Shown here: positions 14,922 through 21,004 of the stretch, piece by piece
Layout of the letters: every line of letters begins with the position of its first letter
Numbering within the stretch: the first letter of the stretch is position 1
Source: JASFYU01 sp045046905
Lineage (GTDB): Bacteria; Bacteroidota; Bacteroidia; Flavobacteriales; Flavobacteriaceae
NCBI GenBank assembly: GCA_045046905.1
Contig: JASFYU010000151.1
Span: 1-21,004 of the forward strand
Reading direction: 5' to 3'
Length of the DNA: 21,004 bases
Notes under the pieces: model-generated
Seen by the model: only the letters and a program-made list of their open reading frames with translations
Told to the model about the DNA's origin: nothing
The model's database searches: none
Program-made: the position numbers and the translations under genes

Positions 14922-16520
14922 TCAGTAAAAAATCGCATAGATTATCAGCATTAAAATTACCAGTGTTATAGATAAATAGTTTACGATTTTCGAAGAGGAC
15001 TTTACTTTTAAATAGAATGTTGAAGGGACACTTTGTTCTGAGGAATCAAAATAGGATATCACAGCATAAATCAAAGACGATATGATAAAATAGATATAGG
15101 TTTGCCTCAGCCAATTGACCCCAAGCCCGTCAGCACTTGAAATATAATTTTCAATGCCATCGATAACGGCATATTTTTCAATTAAAAAGATGGTTCCAGC
15201 AAATATACTTCCTCCTAACAGGGTCCAAAAAGAAGCATTGGCCGTTCCTTTTTTAGAGAAGATACCCCATATAAAAACGGTTACTATAGAGGGTGCAAAA
15301 ATACTGAACATCTGATTGATCAATGCAAAAATACTTCCTAGGTCTCCTAAAAATGGAGACCAGGCTACCGCCAATACCAATACGACGATTCCTGTAATTC
15401 TTCCAATCCTAATTTTAGAACAATCTGATAAATTGGGTTTTAACTTATCAAAAACATCATATACTATAAGCGTAGAGCAACTATTCAATGCGGCTGCTAC
15501 ACTACTCATTACGGCAGCCAATAAGGCCGCAATCATTAAACCTTTTAACCCTATAGGCATTAATTTCATAATCATAATTGGCAACACACTTTTGGTATTC
15601 GTGCCGATATCTTCTTTAAAAAGGGCAAAAGCCAAAATGCCAGGTACAACCATGATAAATACGGGAAGGATTTTAAGAAAACCAGCAAATAGGGCCCCTA
15701 ATTTGGCTTGTTTTTCCGATTTTGCACCCAAAACTCTTTGAACAATGGTCTGGTCTGTACACCAATACCATATACCCAATACCAAATGCCCAAAGAGCAT
15801 GTCTAAAAAAGTAAATCCTTTTTTATTAGAATCAAAACTTACCGCCTTGAGTCTGTCAGGATCTACTGCTTCCTTTAAATCTTCATAGGAATTGATCCCC
15901 ACATCTGGAAGGTGATATACCGCCAACAAGGTAATGGTCAATGAACCTAATATGAGTATTACTGTTTGCACAGCTTCGGTCACCACTACGGAGGTCAACC
16001 CTCCTATAATGGTATATATACCCGTTGCAACCGCAATTATGATAATGGACACCAGAATATCTAATCCGAATATTTCTTCAAAAACCACTGCTCCTGCATA
16101 AAAACTTACACCAATATGCATGAACAATGCCGCCATAATACTAAAAATGGCTAACAATATCCTGGATCGCCCATCGTATCGTTTTTCTAAAAATTCTGGT
16201 AAGGTGGTTATCTTTGTCCGTAAATAAAATGGAATAAAAACAAAGGCCAAAATAATGAGCTCAAAAGCGGAGAACCACTCAAAATTTCCCCATACTATAC
16301 CGTCTATAAAACCAGATTCGGATAGCCCTACCAAATGGACCGTAGAAATATTGGATGCAAAAAGTGAAGCTCCAATAATACCCCATGTCAAGGATTTTCC
16401 TGCTAAAAAATAACCTTCACTGGTTTTCTTCTTTTTTCTGGCAAACCACAACCCAATAAAAACAATGCCAAGTATATAAAAAACAATGACCAGTAGGTCT
16501 ATATAGGAAACCGAGTTCAT
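14922..16520 (-). CDS. Sodium/solute symporter (SSS/SGLT family), probable sugar importer
   Basis: A 532-residue inner-membrane protein with about 14 hydrophobic segments, starting IDLLVIVFYILGIVFIGLWF (8-27). The family signature region GYFLAGKSLTWGIIGASLFASNIST (36-60) contains the first sodium-site helix, and ALLAAVMSSVAAALNSCSTL in the eighth core helix carries the Ser-rich second part of the sodium site. AGxSLxWxxIGASLFASNIS is shared with SGLT-type sugar transporters of Bacteroidota polysaccharide clusters. Position between the regulator and the mutarotase suggests that it imports L-fucose, with the sodium gradient fitting a marine lifestyle. Its ATG overlaps the regulator's stop codon by 4 bp (ATGA), so the two are translationally coupled. 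Confidence 0.9.
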   Translation of the reverse strand: MNSVSYIDLLVIVFYILGIVFIGLWFARKKKKTSEGYFLAGKSLTWGIIGASLFASNISTVHLVGLSESGFIDGIVWGNFEWFSAFELIILAFVFIPFYLRTKITTLPEFLEKRYDGRSRILLAIFSIMAALFMHIGVSFYAGAVVFEEIFGLDILVSIIIIAVATGIYTIIGGLTSVVVTEAVQTVILILGSLTITLLAVYHLPDVGINSYEDLKEAVDPDRLKAVSFDSNKKGFTFLDMLFGHLVLGIWYWCTDQTIVQRVLGAKSEKQAKLGALFAGFLKILPVFIMVVPGILAFALFKEDIGTNTKSVLPIMIMKLMPIGLKGLMIAALLAAVMSSVAAALNSCSTLIVYDVFDKLKPNLSDCSKIRIGRITGIVVLVLAVAWSPFLGDLGSIFALINQMFSIFAPSIVTVFIWGIFSKKGTANASFWTLLGGSIFAGTIFLIEKYAVIDGIENYISSADGLGVNWLRQTYIYFIISSLIYAVISYFDSSEQSVPSTFYLKVKSSSKIVNYLSITLVILMLIIYAIFY

Positions 16521-17146
16521 ATTTTTTCAACAGAATTTAAAATAAAATCCTTATAAGCTTTCAAGCCTTTTTTTGTCATATGAGGCATTAAAAGCTCCCA
16601 AATATAGGTAGACATTGTATTATTTTGTATTGAGATAAAGTATGGAAGTACTTCTTGCTGCGATTTCCAAAATGTAATCAATATTCGTATCGTATGTTGC
16701 AACCGCATATACATTCCTGGATTTATTTCATCATGAAAGTATCCATATTCCATAAATCGCTTATAAAAATGAGCCATTTGTTCTTTTCTAATTTGAAATG
16801 TCTTTTTTAACAACTCATTTACCACTTCAAAATTTCTAGAAATTTCTAAAACATCAAGGTTGAAAAACGAGTAGGTATTGTGAAATATTTCTAATTTGAC
16901 CAGCAGTTCATTGAAATGAAGAAAAGGATCCTCGGCCCGTCCTCTTTCTTCATACACTACGGAAATACCCTTTTTCATTTGAGAATAAATTGCTTTAAGC
17001 AATGCTTCTTTGTTCGGAAAATGATACTCAAGATTGCCATGACTTATCTGAAGTGATTTGGCGAGCGTTCTACTTGTGACATTTGTCACGCCATACTTAT
17101 TGAAGTATTGAATGGCCTGACTGATTATTTTCTCTTTTGTTTTCAA
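16517..17146 (-). CDS. TetR/AcrR-family transcriptional regulator
   Basis: A 209-residue one-component regulator. The N-terminal HTH is clear: EKIISQAIQYFNKYGVTNVT (5-24), then SRTLAKSLQISHGNLEYHF (25-43) with the recognition helix, and PNKEALLKAIY. Residues about 60-209 form the ligand-binding and dimer domain with no recognised signature. The start must be TTG (17146-17144): an in-frame TAG lies immediately upstream, and no ATG is available before the HTH. It is the first gene of the fucose operon and overlaps the symporter by 4 bp, so it probably senses a pathway compound and represses its own operon. A 20-bp inverted repeat 21 bp upstream of the start is a good operator candidate. Fucose or fucoidan clusters in Bacteroidota more usually use hybrid two-component, AraC, LacI or GntR regulators. 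Confidence 0.9.
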   Translation of the reverse strand: MKTKEKIISQAIQYFNKYGVTNVTSRTLAKSLQISHGNLEYHFPNKEALLKAIYSQMKKGISVVYEERGRAEDPFLHFNELLVKLEIFHNTYSFFNLDVLEISRNFEVVNELLKKTFQIRKEQMAHFYKRFMEYGYFHDEINPGMYMRLQHTIRILITFWKSQQEVLPYFISIQNNTMSTYIWELLMPHMTKKGLKAYKDFILNSVEKI

Positions 17147-17167
17147 CTAAATAGGTGCTTTAAAAGC

Positions 17168-17211
17168 GAATATAATTAAATTAGGGCTAACGCCCTAATT
17201 TAATTATATTC
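17168..17211. promoter_or_regulatory. Perfect 20-bp inverted repeat upstream of the TetR gene (candidate operator)
   Basis: Bases 17168-17187 are exactly complementary to 17192-17211, separated by TAAC. The outer arms are AT-rich and contain TATAAT; the centre is GGGC/GCCC. On the minus strand there is no T-run after it, which argues against a terminator. A smaller palindrome GCTTT-a-AAAGC (17157-17167) lies between it and the start codon. Position and symmetry fit autoregulation by the TetR protein; an RNA hairpin in the leader is the alternative. Confidence 0.55.
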
Positions 17212-17281
17212 ATTTAATACTCCCTTTTCTTTAGGAGTTATTTTGAATTTTACCAAAAAATGAGAAGTTGTAGTTGCTGTT

Positions 17282-17316
17282 AAAAAAAAAGGTGTGGCCA
17301 ACTACTACCACACCTT
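17282..17316 (-). terminator. Rho-independent terminator of the GH29/VCBS unit
   Basis: On the minus strand a 9-bp stem AAGGTGTGG/CCACACCTT (17316-17308 with 17297-17289) with a 10-nt loop runs straight into nine T (complement of A 17282-17290). It is 70 bp behind the fucosidase stop and separates this unit from the TetR-led operon. Confidence 0.85.
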
Positions 17317-17385
17317 CTAAAAAACTAACTCAAATAATACTATTACAATTTATGTTTGAAGGCTACCAAACCATTCAATCGCTAT

Positions 17386-18768
17386 TCATTTTTTTAATAC
17401 AACTTCTACAGTCGTAACAATATCGGCACTATTTCTTGGTACGGTAAAAGTCACCTTATTGCCTCGTTTCTTAAACTTCACTTCTTGTTTCGTATCAAAA
17501 CGTTCGATACGTTTAAGCCGTTTGCCTAATGAAAAAGTAATTTCTTTTACCGTATCATCAAGAATGTGAAAAAACAATCGATTATCTTTTTCTGTAGTCA
17601 CGTACTTTTTTGACACCCCTATTGCACCCCCTCGTGTTCCATAAATAGTCTCTCCATATTGACCCATCCATAGTCCTAATTCTTTTAGTACCTGAATATG
17701 TTCTTTTTGAATCTTACCGTTGGGCATTGGGCCAACATTCAATAAAAAGTTAGTATTTCTTCCTGCGGCATTGACAATATACCGTACAAGGTCTTCCAGT
17801 GTTTTATGGTTATTATCGATAAGGTTAAAACCCCATGAACCATTAATGGTTTCACAGGTTTCAAAGGGTAGTTCGCCTATATTATCTGCAGAGGTACCGA
17901 AACCAGTTGTATTCTCACCGGGCAGGTCTTTTTCGAACATTTGAAAATCTTCTCCTTGAAAAGGGGCTTCGTGATGATTGTTACCAATCAACAGATGAGA
18001 CTTGGTATCATGTATCATCTTATAGGTTCTTTCAAGTCTCCAATCAATATTGTTATCATCTATTCTATAGTCAACCGATTTGTGCCAGTCTTCCTTGTCT
18101 GGTGCCTGATCCCACCAGCCATCGAACCAAAAACCCGCAATGTCATAATTTGTGGCAAGCTCCTTGATTTGCGCATCTTGATATTGTAAGTATTTTTCCC
18201 AACTGCCAGATTCTTGTCTACCCGTAGTACGCCCTGTCCACCCTCGAGGAAAGTAATCCTCATGGTGCCAGTCTAATTGCGAATAATAGGCAAACAACTT
18301 TATGTCTTGCGCTTTACATTCTTTTTCTAATTCTCTTAGAATATCTCTCCCAAATGGCGTAGATTTCATTATGGTGTAATCTGACACCTTGGAGTCATAC
18401 ATGGCAAAGCCATCATGATGTTTCGTGGTAATGGTAATGTATTTCATACCTGCCGCTTTGGCCATACTGACCCATTCTTTGGCATTGAATTCAGTGGGAT
18501 TAAAAAGTTGTGGTAGTTTTTCGTAAGCTTCTACCTTTATTTTAGCGGTTTGCATGATCCACTCGGCAATACCTTCTTGTCCACCGCCACCCATAACGCT
18601 ATACACCCCCCAATGAATGAACATACCAAACTTGGCTTCTTGAAACCATTCTCTGGCCTCTAGATTTTCTTGAGTCGGTGTATACTTTTTTTGACCCTGG
18701 GCGTTTATAACGCTAAAAAGCAGAGTGATTATGACTATTCTCTTGTAATCGAAGCGTGATTTTTTCAT
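17386..18768 (-). CDS. Alpha-L-fucosidase, glycoside hydrolase family 29 (second copy)
   Basis: A 460-residue exported GH29 enzyme. The signal peptide covers about residues 1-26 (FDYKRIVIITLLFSVINAQGQ). Motifs: AKFGMFIHWGVYSV (45-58), TTKHHDGFAMYDS (114-126), nucleophile Asp216 in FWFDGWWD, an acid/base candidate in EDFQMFEKDLPG (273-284), FLLNVGPMPNGKIQ and a short C-terminal beta-sandwich (about 375-460). Compared with the other fucosidase in the cluster it has a Gly-rich loop after the first motif (VMGGGGQEGIAEW) and a Trp-rich pocket around the nucleophile, and is clearly only a distant paralogue, so the two probably cut different fucose linkages. Its ATG overlaps the stop of the VCBS gene by 4 bp, showing translational coupling. 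The upstream gene is 5'-truncated, so its original promoter may have been lost. Confidence 0.93.
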   Translation of the reverse strand: MKKSRFDYKRIVIITLLFSVINAQGQKKYTPTQENLEAREWFQEAKFGMFIHWGVYSVMGGGGQEGIAEWIMQTAKIKVEAYEKLPQLFNPTEFNAKEWVSMAKAAGMKYITITTKHHDGFAMYDSKVSDYTIMKSTPFGRDILRELEKECKAQDIKLFAYYSQLDWHHEDYFPRGWTGRTTGRQESGSWEKYLQYQDAQIKELATNYDIAGFWFDGWWDQAPDKEDWHKSVDYRIDDNNIDWRLERTYKMIHDTKSHLLIGNNHHEAPFQGEDFQMFEKDLPGENTTGFGTSADNIGELPFETCETINGSWGFNLIDNNHKTLEDLVRYIVNAAGRNTNFLLNVGPMPNGKIQKEHIQVLKELGLWMGQYGETIYGTRGGAIGVSKKYVTTEKDNRLFFHILDDTVKEITFSLGKRLKRIERFDTKQEVKFKKRGNKVTFTVPRNSADIVTTVEVVLKK

Positions 18769-20672
18769 TTTTTAAAGTTTAATGCTTGCTTTGAGTAGTT
18801 ATTACTTAATTCTTTGCGCTTATTCTTTTGGAATACTATAAATTCTAGGCTGTCATTACCCTTAGCAAATACAAATACTTCCTTCCCTTTAATAGTAATT
18901 GCATGGGCAGTTTTTATATTCCCTTTTATCAATAATCCTGATTCAGATGGGGGTATTGCCTCAAATCCTCTACCTTCTATATTTCTCAATACCAAACCCA
19001 TACCGGCATCGGCCCTTGGGGTTTCCACCTCAGAATTGTACAAGGCCCCAATGACCAACAGGTCTTTATACCCGTCATTATCATAATCGAATACTTGTAT
19101 GTTGTTGATTGGAGAAAGCTGACTTCTATTGGGTAAAAGATGCCATATAAACTTCCCTTTTCCATTATTTTCAAGCCAATAGTGTGCAAATGTGGTGGCT
19201 TGATAGTGGATTGAATTTTCTAACATTCTCTCCCCATAGATATCAGAAAGATCTGCAGCTGCAAATTCGCGGTAGGTGCTATATTTTGCTTTTATTGCCG
19301 GTATCTGTTGAGACGAGCATTCTCTACCTCTCAAGGGAAGTAGTTTCCCTTCTTTATGAACGCCAATAACAATATCTTGCTTGCCATTACTATCAAAATC
19401 ATTCAAGAATATCTCAAATGGTTTTTCTGCACTTGCCCTGTATTTATAGTTTAATCCTAAATTACCAGCAACCAAATCCATATCACCATCATTATCGACA
19501 TCTAAAGTTTCTAAGCCGTACCACCACCCAATATTCTCTTTTAGCCCCCATTCCTTGGTCTGTTCTATCAGCTGGCCCTGATTATTCTTGAACAATTTTA
19601 GAGACATCCATTCGCCTGCTACAATCAGATCTTGCCAACCATCATCATCTACATCTACCCAAATAGCACTGGTTACCATACCCGTTTCAGAAAGCCCGGC
19701 CATTTTTACAGCAACATCTTTGAACTTTAGGTCATCACCGTTTTTACCATTATTCTGTAATAAGTAGCTTTGTGGAATCTGCGGATATTTGCCTGGTACC
19801 ACCCTACCGCCAATAAAAAGATCTTGGTCACCATCCTTGTCATAATCACAGGCAGCCACTAGCTGACCAGAAATAGGCATCTTAGGAAGTGCCTTAGATT
19901 TTGAAAACTTGCCATTGCTATTTATATACAATCTATCTTGATAAGAAATACCGGTTGAATCTCTTTGATACCCCCCACTGACCACATATAAATCTTGATC
20001 ACCATCAGCATCTACATCTATAAATTTTGCTCCTGTATCTTCCCATTTTTCGTCTTCTGCCCAAGGCCCTTTCATTTCTTTAAAGCCACCTTTCGCTGTT
20101 TGCAGGTATAGTTTTCCTAATGCATTCTTTGCATTTCCTACGTAAAAATCATCAAGACCGTCTTTATTAACGTCGGCTACGGCCAAACCAGGTCCTAAAC
20201 GAGAATATTTATGTGGCAATAAGGGCTCAAACCGGTAATCGTCATATACATCTTCTTTGTGCCGAAAATTTGGTTGCAGAACTGGCGTCACATTAACAAA
20301 TTTGTTGTTTTCGGTATTCCTAATTAAATGTTTTTGTACTACTGCATTCGAATAATCTAATTCAAGTAATCGATTAAAATCATTAATAACCTTAATTTCT
20401 TGCTTTCCGTCTGGCCAAGTAACTGTTAAACGTTGCTCCCCAACGGCTGCTCCCATACCAAAATGTACAATAGGCTCCATCGAGGATTGAAACCCTCTTG
20501 TAAGTGAAAGCTGTTCGGTTTTTAAGTGCCCCGTTTTAAGGTCTTCTAATAAAATTTTTGTGCCTATACCGAACGGATTTTTTGGAGAGCCTTTTAACCT
20601 AAATCTTAAAAAATGGCCTTTACTCCTTATCAGACTTAGTCCATTTCCCTCAAGTGAAGGCAATGCTCGAAT
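18765..20672 (-). pseudogene. 5'-truncated VCBS/FG-GAP repeat protein with ASPIC/UnbV domain
   Basis: The frame is open from just after a TAG at 20675-20673, with TTG 20663-20661 as the only near start; it gives 632 residues with no signal peptide. Relatives in Bacteroidota glycan clusters are about 1,100 residues: signal or lipobox, FG-GAP repeats, ASPIC/UnbV, then more FG-GAP repeats. Here only the second half remains. Counting from TTG: ASPIC/UnbV at about 20-100 (RLKGSPKNPFGIGTKI, VHFGMGAAVG, VTWPDGKQ), then calcium-binding FG-GAP loops DVNKDGLDD (164), DVDADGDQD (216), DYDKDGDQD (273), DVDDDGWQD (337), DVDNDGDMD (388), DFDSNGKQD (422) and DYDNDGYKD near the end, plus the conserved LRGRECSSQQ. 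The full-length protein is thought to be a surface glycan-associated protein. Homology seems to begin near RSKGHFL (about 20627-20607); upstream lies a methyltransferase gene. Confidence 0.8.
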
Positions 20673-21004
20673 CTAACTGGGATAAAGAACTAAAAATAAA
20701 ACCAATTAAAGAGTATAGATCCATCGAATTATTTGCAGGTGCAGGTGGATTGGCAATAGGCTTAGAAAAAGCAGGGTTCAATGCTATTGCATTAAATGAG
20801 ATAGATAAAGATGCTTGTGCAACACTTAGAAAAAACAGACCAGAATGGAATGTCATTGAAGGTGATATTAGCAATATAGATTTTACAACATATAAAAATA
20901 TAGATTTTTTATCAGGTGGATTTCCATGCCAAGCATTCTCTTATGCAGGAAATAAGTTAGGATTTGAAGATACAAGAGGAACTTTATTTTTTGAATTTGC
21001 TAGA
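20663..21004 (+). CDS. C5-cytosine DNA methyltransferase, 3' end outside the window
   Basis: The first 114 codons of a DNA (cytosine-5) methyltransferase, running off the window without a stop. Motif I, IELFAGAGGLAIGLEKAGF (about 21-39), binds S-adenosylmethionine; ALNEIDKDACATLRKN (about 43-58) is motif II; EGDISNIDF (about 66-74) is motif III; and GGFPCQAFSYAG (about 86-97) is motif IV with the catalytic Cys in PCQ. ENV and the target-recognition region are beyond the edge, so the target site and any partner nuclease are unknown; such genes are mostly part of type II restriction-modification systems or orphan methylases. Start is uncertain: GTG 20654 is in frame, and the frame stays open back to 20603. 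The coding style (GCA, AGA, ATA, AAA) is more AT-rich than in the neighbours, suggesting acquisition. Confidence 0.9.
   Translation, partial: MLESNWDKELKIKPIKEYRSIELFAGAGGLAIGLEKAGFNAIALNEIDKDACATLRKNRPEWNVIEGDISNIDFTTYKNIDFLSGGFPCQAFSYAGNKLGFEDTRGTLFFEFAR

Noticed and set aside
15316..15741. 141-residue open frame opposite the symporter gene
   Set aside because: It is an antisense shadow of membrane-segment codons; the symporter on the minus strand is conserved and complete.
20650..20874. 74-residue minus-strand frame spanning the VCBS/methyltransferase junction
   Set aside because: It is the complement of the methyltransferase motif I-III region and has no features of the missing VCBS N-terminal part.

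Overview
The window looks like chromosomal DNA from a marine member of the Flavobacteriaceae (Bacteroidota), of the Zobellia/Maribacter/Arenibacter kind. The AT-rich coding style, the CarboxypepD_reg-type TonB-dependent receptor, the CCC-motif/DUF2752 pair, the Smr protein, the scarcity of Shine-Dalgarno sites and a sulfatase/fucosidase cluster all point that way. The genus is an inference.

Left part (1-8537), ordinary core genes: the 3' end of a gene that resembles the C-terminal region of flavobacterial M23 peptidases; a TonB-dependent outer-membrane receptor whose 5' end is interrupted by a ~161-bp MITE-like element; a small secreted protein; a cysteine desulfurase (minus); a small lipoprotein; an Smr-domain protein (minus); a DUF2752/CCC-motif membrane protein pair; a hairpin-rich spacer with a strong bidirectional terminator; and ornithine aminotransferase rocD (minus).

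Right part (8939-20663), all minus strand, is a catabolic cluster for sulfated fucose-containing glycans. One unit of seven genes reads TetR regulator, sodium/solute symporter, two-domain RhaM-type mutarotase, sulfatase, Gfo/Idh/MocA oxidoreductase, alpha-L-fucosidase (GH29) and L-fuconate dehydratase, with 4-bp overlaps or gaps of at most 49 bp. A second unit upstream holds a 5'-truncated VCBS/ASPIC-UnbV protein overlapping a second GH29 fucosidase by 4 bp and ends in a clear terminator. The likely logic is: the sulfatase removes sulfate, the fucosidases release L-fucose, the symporter imports it, the mutarotase equilibrates its anomers, an oxidoreductase (possibly the Gfo/Idh/MocA protein) oxidises it, and the dehydratase converts L-fuconate to 2-keto-3-deoxy-L-fuconate. 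SusC/SusD, the lactonase and the final dehydrogenase/hydrolase are not in the window.

Right edge (20663-21004): the start of a C5 cytosine DNA methyltransferase on the plus strand. It abuts the point where the VCBS gene loses its N-terminal half, so this is a rearrangement or insertion boundary, or an assembly join.

No tRNA, rRNA, CRISPR array or complete insertion sequence was recognised. The most noteworthy points are the element at the receptor start codon, the methyltransferase junction, the TetR-headed fucose operon with a 20-bp inverted repeat in front of it, and the duplicated mutarotase.
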